Below are positions 48,201 through 59,899 of a stretch of 64,000 nucleotides of DNA, one piece after another. Source of the DNA: Drosophila miranda (Eukaryota > Arthropoda > Insecta > Diptera > Drosophilidae); assembly GCF_003369915.1 (NCBI RefSeq), contig NC_046675.1, forward strand, positions 17,236,001 to 17,300,000, given 5' to 3'. Position numbers and translations under genes: made by a program. The stretch's first letter is position 1. Each line of letters begins with the position of its first letter. A model generated the notes under the pieces. It ran no database searches. It saw only the letters and a program-made list of their open reading frames with translations, and was not told the origin of the DNA.

Positions 48201-50401
48201 CGAACGGCAGCGTCGAAAAGTACTGCCAAGTGCCCAGATTGCGGGTGCGATAAATGTAGCCGCATGCTCGAAGAAGCAATGCCTGCAGCTCCACCTGAAT
48301 CCGTTCGAACAGCTCCGAAGATTTGCTCAGGTTGTTGTGTCTACAAGAGGAGGCTTTTATAGGCTTACATGTGTATGTACAATGGAAATAAAACTCACTG
48401 AAAAAGCTCGTGATAGTCAAAGACATACTGGAGCGAGTGGCGCACCAGGCGACCCAGTCGCTTGGCCAGCTGCTTGTATCTTTCGTTGTTGTAGGTGAGC
48501 ATGCCCTCGCCCAGGGTCTTCACTAATTGGGAAAGGAAAACCACAGCCGAGAGCATTTGCTGGCCTGTTATTATGTCCGGCTCGATGATGTAGTCGTCCA
48601 GAAACTTTTCAATTCCCATAGCCGATCTAAAACAGGAGTCGATCATCATCTAATTTTCAGAAAGGAGTTTTCCTTCTTACGTAAAGATTTTCTCGAACGG
48701 CAGTTGGTTCAGCAGCGCTATCAGATCACTCTCCTTAAGACCGATGCACTCGCCGGTGGATGTATGCGTGTCCTCGCCATCCGAGTCGACAACCGTCCAG
48801 CAGTCCGCGGCTGCCGCCGACTCAGACAGCTCTCGGTGCGCTTGGGCCTGACTCTTTAGATACTCATTGCGGCGTTTCACGGGCATCAAGAGGATCTGCA
48901 GCACCGCCATGCAGTGATTCAGTTCCGGCGAGGTCAGACCCAAGGGCAACTCATTCTGTTGACTGCCACGGATTGCTGCCTGCCGCCTCATGCCTGGCAA
49001 CTGCAGAAACTGGGCTGCCCACGTGCCCACGCCATTGGGGCATCGGAGTATGTTGAACAGCAGGAACCAGTGATCCTCCTTGGTGGCCAGCAGCAGCTGT
49101 AGGGCAATCAGCTTGCGCAGCCACGTCTTCAAATCCTTTTCAAAGTTCTGGGAAAGAAAAACAATTAATGGTGTCTCCCATTTTCATTTCTCTTGATCCT
49201 TTTACCACATTTGGACTCGGTCGCCGCACAAAGCTAAACAGAATGGAGATGGCACATCGCATCTGCCCCACAAACTGGAGAGCCGCCGCATTCACTTGAG
49301 AGTTCAATGAAATGGCTGCCTGGGCATCTACATGGGGATACGAGAGCAGAGAATTGATCATCTGATCGATCTTCACTTTGGTTATCTTCGCTGTGATCAG
49401 ATTGTTCGTGTAGGTGTGCGAAACCAAGTCGTAGAGGGCCGTAAAGACAGTCTTCGTCAGCTCCAACTTGATTTGGTCAACTTTTATGATTCTGTGGGGG
49501 CCCAAGGATTAACATTAGAAATGCGAAGACCTCTTGGTAGAGAACACTCACTCGTAGGTAATGGTCTCCTGCACAGCGTTGCCATCACCGCAAGTAGCGC
49601 GAAACGTGCGATTTACCGGCTCTCGCGCCCAAATCTGCTCCTGCGCTTCAACACAGGATTTTCGCAGCTTCTCCACATCGTGTAGATTCGAGGTTAGTTT
49701 GCTCTGCAGGTTAAAGTACTCCAGCAGGGCCGCATAGAGGGGATCAGTTTCACTGGTCTCCAGCAGCGAGTTCATGAGAAATTCCAATTCAAACTGCTTG
49801 GCCAGCTCCATATCCGGGCAGTCGTAGATTTGCCGCAACTGCTCGGCGTCCAGTGGCTTCAGATTACTGCGCACTAGGGCAAATCCCGATGGCTGGCAAT
49901 CGGCCTGGCGAAACACAATCTTTGATGAATGCTCTTCGATCTTGGCATTGGACAGTTTCATAGGCTGCAGATTCGGGTACTGCACGATTTTGGCGCTGCT
50001 AAAGGGTGGGGCACTGGGTGCACTCGGTTCCAGCTGCGCTTCCGGTTCGAGTTCGGGTTCGGGTTCTGGCTCTGTCGGCAACTCCAATATATCGCTGGAA
50101 ATGCAGCAGTCGTGACTAATGATGGTCTCGGCCCCGCTGCCGCTGCTGCTGGCCAACGCCGCGACGCGCTCAAACTCTTCCAAGAGAGAAGCATTTTCTG
50201 CCGGCCTTTGTTCTGGTGCAGCTACGCTACTTGTTGATAACTCGTCGTCACATTCGTCTTCCTCTTGCAGCCTTTGTTGCTGGTTCTCGCGTTGAGGCTT
50301 TTTCGTTTTCTGGAATCAACAATCTCTCATGTCATGCGACTCTTTCTGCTCCAGTGCATCCTTGTGCTTACCACTTTTTTAGGCTTTACTAGCGTGGCCA
50401 T
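42231..50401 (-). CDS. Epg5: Epg5, autophagosome-lysosome tethering protein (full length)
   Basis: Thirteen exons join in phase: 50401-50372, 50309-49552, 49491-49206, 49147-48681, 48626-48399, 48340-46985, 46854-46677, 46616-45646, 45588-44375, 44319-43611, 43551-43231, 43177-42602, 42546-42231. They give 2469 aa (human EPG5 is 2579). Exon 1 is only ten codons (MATLVKPKKV), similar to the human start. Family landmarks include FLLFNILRCPNGVGTWA, DCWTVVDSDGED with LLNQLPFEKIF, and VVFLSQLVKTLGEG. The rest is helical repeat. EPG5 is a Rab7 effector that tethers autophagosomes to late endosomes/lysosomes. The exon 6 donor (GTGGAA, 46984) is weak and is the least certain junction. The 5' end of this gene is the first copy of the tandem duplication described below. 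Confidence 0.92.
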
Positions 50402-50950
50402 TATTGTCCGTTTTTGCGAACTCCTGCTCCACCTTTTTGGGGGGCCGTGGGCCAAAACAAAAATACACTGCTCTGAGTGTTTTCACTTCGGGATTATCTT
50501 AGGGCCTTCGTTGTGGCTATCAAATGCACCCTTTTCCTTATTTAATTGACGCTAATATTTCTTCTTGCTAAAGTTCTGCGTATCGCTCGCTGTCTAGTTT
50601 TCTTGTTTATTTTTGTTGTATTTTCTTTTTTTACATTTGCTCAAATTACTACATGGCAACGACACGGTAAATACACATGTGCTACATAATAGAGCCGTAT
50701 ACTGTATGGTTAGTGATAATAGGTTGGAAAAGAGGGTATGAAAACGGCAAAACGGGCCTGAAAACGTATCGAGTGCAAGGTAAAATCCACACCTTTTGCT
50801 TAACATACCTTGAAGTCAAAAAGCAGTTTTTCTCGTCACCCGCGAGGTGAGGTTTATACGAACCTTGCAATTTTCCCTGGCTGTTTTTGCCTGTTTTCCA
50901 TACCCTTTTTTATAGGCCATTTAAAACTACGACTTATTTTTTCATGGTAG
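50402..50950. other. 5' flank of Epg5 (copy A)
   Basis: No ORF or repeat recognised; presumably the Epg5 promoter and 5' UTR. The same segment occurs at 56762-57310. Confidence 0.4.
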
Positions 50951-52260
50951 GAGTGTGATCATCAAAAACTTTATGTCAAACAGGAAAATCCTCGTGAAAA
51001 GTGGCACGACTCTCGAGAACATCTTCCCACTTACCAGAGGCATACCCCAAGGCTCCCCCATCTCAGTTATCCTTTTTCTTATAGCGTACCATCCATTCAC
51101 AAACAAATCAAATTCAGTGCATACGCCGATGACTTACTCCTTATCATACAACACAGCAACGGAAAAATCATCACAATCGACTTCCAAACAATCCTCAGTC
51201 AAATAAACAGCTGGTGCATTCACTCTGGCGACTCCAACTCCTACACATATGTACTATGTCGCAAACATAACTGTAAACCAAAATTTCTTACTGGCAACAC
51301 AACCATCCAACAAAACAGCCCACTCAGTGTACTAGATACTAGGTACTATTCCAGATACAACTGGAGTACTCAAATTAATAAATCCAAAATAGACCTTGCC
51401 AAGCCACTGGGCATTAAACACCTCTCATCCTTAAAATACAACTGCCGCACCACATCACTAATGCAAATCACCAAATTTTTAATCATATCCAAAGTCCACT
51501 TCGGCCTCCTCATATATGGTTATGCACCCAAAAACCAGACAAATCGCCTATGATTAATGCAGGAATAAGAGGGGCCCTGGGTGCATTTCGTACCACACCC
51601 ACTAACAACCTACTATCTGAAGCCAACTTACACACCTTGGAAAATAAGTGATTTTCTAACTGGCAAAATGTGTAAAAAAACCATCCACGCAAATGACACC
51701 CCCAAACTTTTCCCGTCACCAAACTATTTCCAAAAATAACAAATACCTCCAAAAAACCCCTCATATATTCATATCTCGTGTCATAACATAAACGACATCT
51801 CCCAATTCCTTAAGTAAATCCTCCAATCCAAGCAAACCGACTTCCTTACTAAAACCTCCCCCTGGTACAAACAAATGACCAATCTGCCTTCCACTCATCC
51901 TCACCCCAAAAACCTTAACAACCTAAACAGAAGACACCAAGTCCTCATGAATAGGTTGAGACTAGGTCACAAAAGGTTCATTAGTGCCCATAGACTTAAG
52001 AGACATTATATACGCTTGCCCGGCACTTTCCCTACAAAGATCCTCAATATTCAACAACACCGACCTTATGCAAGATCACTCAAAAATCCTTCACAACATA
52101 TAACCTCTAATATAACCAACCCTGTACACACATAGTACAATATATAATATTACTCTAGTGAGCTTAAGGCCTCAGTAGCTATAGCCCCATACTTTGTTAA
52201 TAGCTAGTTTTAACTATTTATTAGCTATATATTAAAATAATAATAATACCGAAATAAACA
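50950..52260 (+). mobile_element. Degenerate RT/RNase H LINE fragment (copy A)
   Basis: Plus-strand frames encode GIPQGSPISVILF (RT motif B region), then a YADD-like AYADDLLLII after a frame change, and an RT thumb-like segment. Later NRRHQVLMNRLRLGH, a pattern common near the C-terminus of I/Jockey-type pol proteins, appears. The frame is broken many times. Copy B retains a WIPSHIGIKGNEMGD RNase H motif that is deleted here at about 51735-51745. It differs from the LINE at 10-15 kb. Confidence 0.65.
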
Positions 52261-52455
52261 TACCGATGAAAAAAACAACTCAGCTCACTTAAACCACCAT
52301 TACTTAAACAGGATAACAAATAACAGCGGAAAATAATACTAATAATAATTACTCTTGTAGGTCCATCCTATCCTTCATCTATAATTTAAAAAAAAAAAAC
52401 ACCACGATATCATTCGCCTAAGCTGCGTTAACATTCTTCAAGACCTACATATCGG

Positions 52456-52456
52456 C

Positions 52457-52497
<41 letters not shown>
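52456..52497. repeat. TA microsatellite (copy A)
   Basis: An (AT)n run with one interruption. The copy B counterpart (~59863-59898) differs in length and interruptions. Confidence 0.8.
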
Positions 52498-52499
<2 letters not shown>

Positions 52500-53766
52500 T
52501 GATGAAATTAATGAAATGTACCATTACATACCGATTTACATTAGACGCCTCTCCGACTCCGCATGCGCCGCATTCGTATTGCCTACGAAAGCAATCAGGA
52601 CTACTCGCTCTTCAAATAGAGCGCACAGTGCCATTCTCTTGGATGAAACACATTTCTTCTCTCTTGTATTTAAAATAAATTTATTTACAAAAGAATATTC
52701 AAATGAATTCCTTATACAGAGGAAAAGCTGCATACAAAAACGGCTTCGAAACTAATTTACGCTCGCTTTTGTTGCACTTGAAAGTAGTAAAGTATGTGTA
52801 ATTATAAGAATTTCCATCTCGTGTTTTTTGTTTTGTTTCATTTAAAAAGCTTAGTCTAATATATTTAATTACGAATTCATTTAAGAGTGATCGTAAGGAT
52901 ACCACAACTGTTCCCAGCGGACATCCCACCATGCACATTATTCGGTTTAGAAATCAATTATGTTTCTGTTCAGGTTGCAATGGTTAAACATGTATAGAAA
53001 AACTAAATGCTTCAAATAAAACAAGCATATCATGGGTAGGGGTAGGTAGGGGGGTGGGAAGATACCCAACAAAAAAAATTAATAGGTATACATATTTATA
53101 GAGTCATAATCTTAATAGCCGCAGAGCTGTTTGTATTGCGTTAAGGTAAGTTAAAATCATTTCATTTCCATTTAAGTTGATTTTTGTTTGAGTGGTGTCC
53201 AAATTGCTTTTTTTATAATTAGTCTTGCATTATTATTACAGGTATTAAATCTTACAATTTAAAAACGTCCATCTATAGTTTACATACATTTTCGTGTCAA
53301 TGTATTCATCTTTTGTTTGATTCCAATTGAATTAATTATACACATACATATTATATTTAAGATGCATTTCACAATCTGTCTGTGTATTTTCGTGTGTGCA
53401 GGTGCGGGGAAAGGGAAGAGAGTGTCGGGGCAGAGCGGTGGTTTAGGTGGTCTGTCTATCTGTGGCGCACACAGTGCAACATTGAAAATCCAGCATCGAT
53501 TGCATCTTATGGCGCTCCTTATCATTAATCAACCAAAAACTGGAAGACACGAACCTGTTGATATCATTTTAATTTTGTCGGGTGCAGAACGAATTAAGTT
53601 TTCAGTTGTGTGGAGAGAATGGAATCTGTGTATCTGTGGGTGTGTTGTTAACTCTTAAATGATTGCTTGTAGTTGGCGACATCTTTGCCTGAGTCGACGG
53701 CCCAGCTGAAGATGGAAGATGCTGCAACGCACTGATTAGTAATTGGATTTCCATCATCCGATCGCC
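52500..53766. other. 3' UTR/downstream region of nuclear-type gene (copy A)
   Basis: No gene seen. AATAAA on the minus strand at about 52680 could end the 3' UTR of the gene upstream (53767-55391). Copy B is almost identical (59900-61164). Confidence 0.4.
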
Positions 53767-55391
53767 CTAATTGCACACCTTCGGCGCTGCATCGACGTCG
53801 ACGGAATTGTTAACGATTTTTGTTTCACCTGCAAAAATATCAACAAATCCTATAAGTTTCTAGGTTCTTTGAGCGTGTTCAATTTGCTCACCATTAAGCT
53901 CGGATTTGTTGACTGCACTGATGGCCTGTGCCTGCTTAATGGGCGTCTCTGACACGACGGTGGTATCAACGGCCGCAGCCGGTTCCGTCTTGCTAACATC
54001 GTTGGTGGCAGGGACAGGAGCAGGAACCGACGCAGCTGGAGTGGCTTTCTCCCCCGTTGTCTGTTCGGCTTTCTTGGGTTCTTCGGCGCTCTCAGCTGGT
54101 TTCGGCTCTTCCGTGCTTTTGAGCTCGTCTGAACATTCTGCCTTCTTTTCCTCCTTGGGCTCGGCTGGCACATCCTCTTTAACCTCAGTGGCGACTTCAT
54201 CGACAACACTATTGCTGGCTTTTGTTTCTTCTGAGCTTGCTACGACCTTTTCGGCTGGTGTGAATCGAACAGTTTCTGTACTACTCTTGGAACTCGAATC
54301 CACCTCCATGGGCTCCGGTGAGGGCTCCCGGGCGGGTTCCGAAAGCTTTTTTGGCTCCTCCGCTGCCTTATCAGCTGCGGTAGTTGCAGGCGGCTCTGAA
54401 GTAGTTTCGGGTGCGCTTTCGGCTTTAGTTTTATTGTCTGCCGATGCTGCTGATGGCTTCTCTTCATCCACTTCCATGGCTGCGGGAGCTGGATCCGCGG
54501 CAGCAGCTGGGGCAGGAGTGTCTGTACTAGCACCATTTTCAGGGTCATCGTTACTTTTCGGTGGGTCTTCAGCCTTTGGCATTTCTTCTGGCGTTTTCTC
54601 CTTCACCTCGGGCTCATCTTTGCTTGCTTTGTCCTCCGCAGCGTGGTTCTGTTGCTCCTCGGGCACAGCTGTCAGCTTGGCAGCAGCACCATCTGTCTGA
54701 TCCTCATTTTCGATTGTCTTGGCATCTGTTTCTTTTGCGTCAGCAGGCTCCTCCTCCTTTTGGGGCTCTGTGGTGGTGGCTGGAACTGCCTTCTTAGGAG
54801 TACCTTTGACTGGCTTCTCTTCTCTCTTCACCTCCTTCTTATCTTTCTTGGGAGTAGCCTGAAATGATTTGTTTCGTTAGATTGTGTTTAATGTTTAGAA
54901 AATGCTTCACTCACCTTTGCCTTGACCGGCAGAACCACCTTCTCTTCATCGTTGGTTTTCTCCGGCTCCCGGTCGAGCTCATCGCTGCCCACGTCTAGTT
55001 TGCGCGCACCGCGACCTTTCCCGGCGCCGCCGCCGCCACCGATCTTTGTGGCTGTCGTCAGCGACGCGCGTGCCTTCTTGTTGGGCGGCGGTGTAACAGT
55101 CTCAGCGGCCCGTGTCGGTGTGCCGCGAGTACTGGATCGCGTGCGACGTCCACCCTCTAGCTCCAAGCTGCCGCCCATCGTTCGTACCAGCTCTTCGCTT
55201 TCCCGCTGTGCCCGTTCTATGAACGAGCGTCGTTTCGGTGTGCGTTTCTGCTAATTAATGCAAATGGACTCGATAAGTACTATATACATCTTAGTCAAAT
55301 ATCCGATAAGATAATCGCTACGATAAGACGTAGTTTGATCCTGGGCAACATTCACTCTTACCGCTTTCATCAGTTTAGGAGGATTTCCCAT
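53767..55391 (-). CDS. Lys/Glu/Ala-rich nuclear-type protein, copy A
   Basis: Exons 55391-55362, 55247-54915, 54858-53892 and 53828-53767 give 463 aa. Exon 1 is ten codons (MGNPPKLMKA). Exon 2 is basic (KRTPKRRS, RRTRSSTRGTPTRAAE, PNKKARASL) with a Gly-rich patch. Exon 3 is a long low-complexity Pro/Ala/Glu/Lys/Thr stretch that twice contains EPMEVD/AMEVDEE-type phrases. The last exon adds ETKIVNNSVDVDAAPKVCN. It has nuclear-localisation-like basic clusters and an acidic disordered body, as in chromatin-associated or nuclear scaffold proteins, but no defined domain. I do not recognise it and assign no function. It lies on the same strand as Epg5, about 5 kb upstream of it. Confidence 0.78.
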
Positions 55392-55721
55392 TGTCCCGTG
55401 CTTAACAAAATTGGATATTAAAAGACGCTTAACAAAATTGGATATTTAAAGACGCTCAGTCGGTGCCTTTTTGCCGCGATATTTTCGACGATATGTACGT
55501 TGAGTTAAAACAACTGACCTACTATTTTTAATGTAAAGCGTCACTTTTTCAGCGCGTTATTTTGGTGTAAAGTGATTTATGGTTAAAAATGACTTTTCCA
55601 GCAATAGCCTACTCTAGACAATCGGTTCACAAGCGTCAATGTTATTCAGTGTTTACATATCGACATAAAAGATGCAGCACCCTGTACACTAAAATACGAG
55701 AGCAGAGAATTGATCATCTGA

Positions 55722-56761
55722 TCATCCGATCTTCACTTTGGTTATCTTCGCTGTGATCAGATTGTTCGTGTAGGTGTGCGAAACCAAGTCGTAGAGGGCC
55801 GTAAAGACAGTCTTCGTCAGCTCCAACTTGATTTGGTCAACTTTTATGATTCTGTGGGGGCCCAAGGATTAACATTAGAAATGCGAAGACCTCTTGGTAG
55901 AGAACACTCACTCGTAGGTAATGGTCTCCTGCACAGCGTTGCCATCACCGCAAGTAGCGCGAAACGTGCGATTTACCGACTCTCGCGCCCAAATCTGCTC
56001 CTGCGCTTCAACACAGGATTTTCGCAGCTTCTCCACATCGTGTAGATTCGAGGTTAGTTTGCTCTGCAGGTTAAAGTACTCCAGCAGGGCCGCATAGAGG
56101 GGATCAGTTTCACTGGTCTCCAGCAGCGAGTTCATGAGAAATTCCAATTCAAACTGCTTGGCCAGCTCCATATCCGGGCAGTCGTAGATTTGCCGCAACT
56201 GCTCGGCGTCCAGTGGCTTGAGATTACTGCGCACTAGGGCAAATCCCGATGGCTGGCAATCGGCCTGGCGAAACACAATCTTTGATGAATGCTCTTCGAT
56301 CTGGGCATTGGACAGTTTCATAGGCTGCAGATTCGGGTACTGCACGATTTTGGCGCTGCTAGAGGGCGGGGCACTGGGTGCACTCGGTTCCAGCTGCGCT
56401 TCCGGTTCGAGTTCGGGTTCGGGTTCTGGCTCTGTCGGCAACTCCAATATATCGCTGGAAATGCAGCAGTCGTGACTAATGATGGTCTCGGCCCCGCTGC
56501 CGCTGCTGCTGGCCAACGCCGCGACGCGCTCAAACTCTTCCAAGAGAGAAGCATTTTCTGCCGGCCTTTGTTCTGGTGCAGCTACGCTACTTGTTGATAA
56601 CTCGTCGTCACATTCGTCTTCCTCTTGCAGCCTTTGTTGCTGGTTCTCGCGTTGAGGCTTTTTCGTTTTCTGGAATCAACAATCTCTCATGTCATGCGAC
56701 TCTTTCTGCTCCAGTGCATCCTTGTGCTTACCACTTTTTTAGGCTTTACTAGCGTGGCCAT
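55722..56761 (-). pseudogene. Truncated Epg5 duplicate, copy B (exons 1, 2, part of 3)
   Basis: Exons 56761-56732, 56669-55912 and 55851-55722 correspond to Epg5 exons 1-3, with identical splice sites. A small insertion in exon 3 (TGATCATCCGAT for TGATCGAT on the plus strand) makes an in-frame TGA at 55724-55722. The open frame is thus 305 codons ending TKVKIG. Compared with the full gene there are only a few substitutions in exon 2 (for example Phe to Ser in the APPF segment). All later exons are absent. It keeps the same 5' flank as real Epg5, so it may be transcribed. Whether a protein is made is unknown. Confidence 0.8.
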
Positions 56762-57309
56762 TATTGTCCGTTTTTGCGAACTCCTGCTCCACCTTTTTGG
56801 GGGCCGTGGGGCCAAAACAAAAATACACTGCTCTGAGTGTTTTCACTTCGGGATTATCTTAGGGCCTTCGTTGTGGCTATCAAATGCACCCTTTTCCTTA
56901 TTTAATTGACGCTAATATTTCTTCTTGCTAAAGTTCTGCGTATCGCTCGCTGTCTAGTTTTCTTGTTTATTTTTGTTGTATTTTCTTTTTTTACATTTGC
57001 TCAAATTACTACATGGCAACGACACGGTAAATACACATGTGCTACATAATAGAGCCGTATACTGTATGGTTAGTGATAATAGGTTGGAAAAGAGGGTATG
57101 AAAACGGCAAAACGGGCCTGAAAACGTATCGAGTGCAAGGTAAAATCCACACCTTTTGCTTAACATACCTTGAAGTCAAAAAGCAGTTTTTCTCGTCACC
57201 CGCGAGGTGAGGTTTATACGAACCTTGCAATTTTCCCTGGCTGTTTTTGCCTGTTTTCCATACCCTTTTTTATAGGCCATTTAAAACTACGACTTATTTT
57301 TTCATGGTA
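56762..57309. other. 5' flank of truncated Epg5 duplicate (copy B)
   Basis: Duplicate of 50402-50950, nearly identical. Presumed promoter sequence; nothing else seen. Confidence 0.4.
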
Positions 57310-57930
57310 GGAGTGTGATCATCAAAAACTTTATGTCAAACAGGAAAATCCTCGTGAAAAGTGGCACGACTCTCGAGAACATCTTCCCACTTACCAGAGG
57401 CATACCCCAAGGCTCCCCCATCTCAGTTATCCTTTTTCTTATAGCGTACCATCCATTCACAAACAAATCAAATTCAGTGCATACGCCGATGACTTACTCC
57501 TTATCATACAACACAGCAACGGAAAAATCATCACAATCGACTTCCAAACAATCCTCAGTCAAATAAACAGCTGGTGCATTCACTCTGACGACCTTGCCAA
57601 GCCACTGGGCATTAAACACCTCTCATCCTTAAAATACAACTGCCGCACCACATCACTAATGCAAATCACCAAATTTTTAATCATATCCAAAGTCCACTTC
57701 GGCCTCCCCATATATGGTTATGCACCCAAAAACCAGACAAATCGCCTATGATTAATGCAGGAATAAGAGGGGCCCTGGGTGCATTTCGTACCACACCCAC
57801 TAACAACCTACTATCTGAAGCCAACTTACACACCTTGGAAAAATAAGTGATTTTCTAACTGGCAAAATGTGTAAAAAAACCATCCACGCTAATGACACCC
57901 CCAAACTTTTCCCGTCACCAAACTATTTCC

Positions 57931-59029
57931 AACGAGGTGGAACGTTGTGAGTTGCTGCGGACACCGCAACTCTACAGTTATACCCGATACTAAGTCAGTA
58001 TGGCTCTCCTGCGGCAGACGCCGCTAATATTGAACCACACGACACAGAGTGCGTGCGAGAGAGACAGAAAATCAGTCTGAGCGTGACGTCGGGCGCTGCG
58101 TAGCCACTGAAAATTAATTTCTTGCTCTTGATCTGATCCAGATTCAGCAATCTGATAGATATGGTCATTATCTATGATTCTGCGTTTTTAGTTTTCTCGA
58201 ATGTGCAATATTGTGGATGTAACAGATTTTCGTACTTTGTGGGGGCGGAAGGGGGTGGGGCGAAATTCTGAGATATACGTTTTATAGTGAGATCTAACAG
58301 AAGTGCGGATACCAAATTTGGTTACTCTAGCCTCAATAGTCTCTGAGATTTGTGGATGCCCCAGATTTTCGTCCTTTGAGGGGGCGGAAGGGGGTGTGGC
58401 GAAATTTGGACACGAAACGGTCAAGGTCCGATATCACAGGAGTGTGGATACCAAATTTGGTTGCTCTGGCTCTTATAGGTTCTGAGATCCTTGAACTCAT
58501 ATTTTGCAATTGGCAAAGCCGACCATGAAACCTGTGTGTTAGAAAGAGACAGAGCGAGAAAGAATGAGATTGTTTTCTTGATTCTGGCTATAATAATTAT
58601 ACGATCTGGTTCAGATTTTACACTCTAGAACATATAGTCATCCTCTACGATTCTGCGGAGGCGGAAGTGGGCGGGGCGAAGTTTTGAAATATTTTTGTAG
58701 CAGTGACATATCACAGAAGTCTGGATCCAAAACATCGTTGCTCTAGATCTTATAGTCTTTGAGCACTAGGCGCTGAAGGGGACGGACGGACGGACGGACG
58801 GACGGACGGACGGACGGACGGACGGACGGACGGACGGACGGACGGACGGACGGACGGACGGACAGACGGACGGACAGACGGACAGACAGACAGGGCTCAA
58901 TCGACTCGGCTATTGATGCTGATCAAGAATATATATGGGGTCGGAAACGATTCCTTCTGGACGTTACACACATCCACTTTTACCACAAATCTAATATACC
59001 CCAATACTCATTTTGAGTATCGGGTATAA
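57931..59029 (-). mobile_element. INE-1/DINE-1 element, copy 3 (inverted)
   Basis: Reverse orientation: it starts with the 3' hairpin segment (AGTTGCTGCGG...CCGCAACT) and GTTATACCCGATACTAAG, and ends GAGTATCGGGTATAA. It is inserted in the LINE remnant between TTCC and AAAAATAAC, which are adjacent in copy A, so the empty site is known. Confidence 0.85.
58781..58892. repeat. Expanded GACG tetranucleotide microsatellite inside INE-1
   Basis: About 20 near-perfect GACG units followed by GACA/GACG interruptions. The same site in INE-1 copies 1 and 2 has only a handful of units. Confidence 0.9.
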
Positions 59030-59865
59030 AAATAACAATAACCTGGATACCCAGCCATATAGGCATAAAAGGTAACGAAATGGGCGACACCTCAGCCGAA
59101 AATACCTCCAAAAAACCCCTCATATATTCATATCTCGTGTCATAACTTAAACGACATCTCCCAATTCCTTAAGTAAATCCTCCAATCCAAGCAAACCGAC
59201 TTCCTTACTAAAACCTCCCCCTGGTACAAACAAATGACCAATCTGCCTTCCACTCATCCTCACCCCAAAAACCTAAACAACCTAAACAGAAGACACCAAG
59301 TCCTCATGAATAGGTTGAGACTAGGTCACACAAGGTTCATTAGTGCCCACTACATGGATAAAACATCATCCAAGGCATTCCTCAACCAACTCAACCATAG
59401 ACTTAAGAGACATTATATACGCTTGCCCGGCACTTTCCCTACAAAGATCCTCAATATTCAACAACACCGACCTTATGCAAGATCACTCAAAAATCCTTCA
59501 CAACATATAACCTCTAATATAACCAACCCTGTACACACATAGTACAATATATAATATTACTCTAGTGAGCTTAAGGCCTCAGTAGCTATAGCCCCATACT
59601 TTGTTAATAGCTAGTTTTAACTATTTATTAGCTATATATTAAAATAATAATAATACCGAAATAAACATACCGATGAAAAAACAACTCAGCTCACTTAAAC
59701 CATCATTACTTAAACAGGATAACAAATAACAGCGGAAAATAATACTAATAATAATTACTCTTGTAGGTCCATCCTATCCTTCATCTATAATTAAAAAAAA
59801 AAACACCACGATATCATTCGCCTAAGCTGCGTTAACATTCTTCAAGACCTACATATCGGCTATAT

Positions 59866-59898
59866 ATATACATATATATTTATATATATATATATATA
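59866..59898. repeat. TA microsatellite (copy B)
   Basis: Counterpart of the copy A run, shorter, with a TTTA interruption. Confidence 0.75.
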
Positions 59899-59899
59899 G

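Larger units (their letters stand above)
49335..55694. repeat. Tandem segmental duplication, copy A (~6.36 kb)
   Basis: From inside Epg5 exon 3 (about 49339), sequence recurs at +6360 (copy B) and again ~7395 further on (copy C). Copy A contains part of Epg5 exon 3, exons 2 and 1, the LINE remnant and the nuclear-type gene. It ends ~300 bp upstream of that gene's start. Both protein-coding parts are nearly identical between copies. Confidence 0.92.
57310..59660 (+). mobile_element. Degenerate RT/RNase H LINE fragment (copy B), split by INE-1
   Basis: Same element as in copy A. Right of the INE-1 (about 59037-59110) it retains WIPSHIGIKGNEMGD, the RNase H C-terminal motif, and also HYMDKTSSKAFLNQLNHR, which is missing from copy A. 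It lacks the segment matching 51232-51389 of copy A. Confidence 0.65.

Noticed and set aside
47497-48498. 333-codon plus-strand frame inside Epg5
   Set aside because: Antisense shadow: it crosses an Epg5 intron and has no domain, while the minus frame matches EPG5.
53906-54700. 264-codon plus-strand frame (and its copy B twin) antisense to the nuclear-type gene
   Set aside because: A Ser/Gly/Ala-rich shadow of a low-complexity gene whose exons and splice sites are clear on the other strand.
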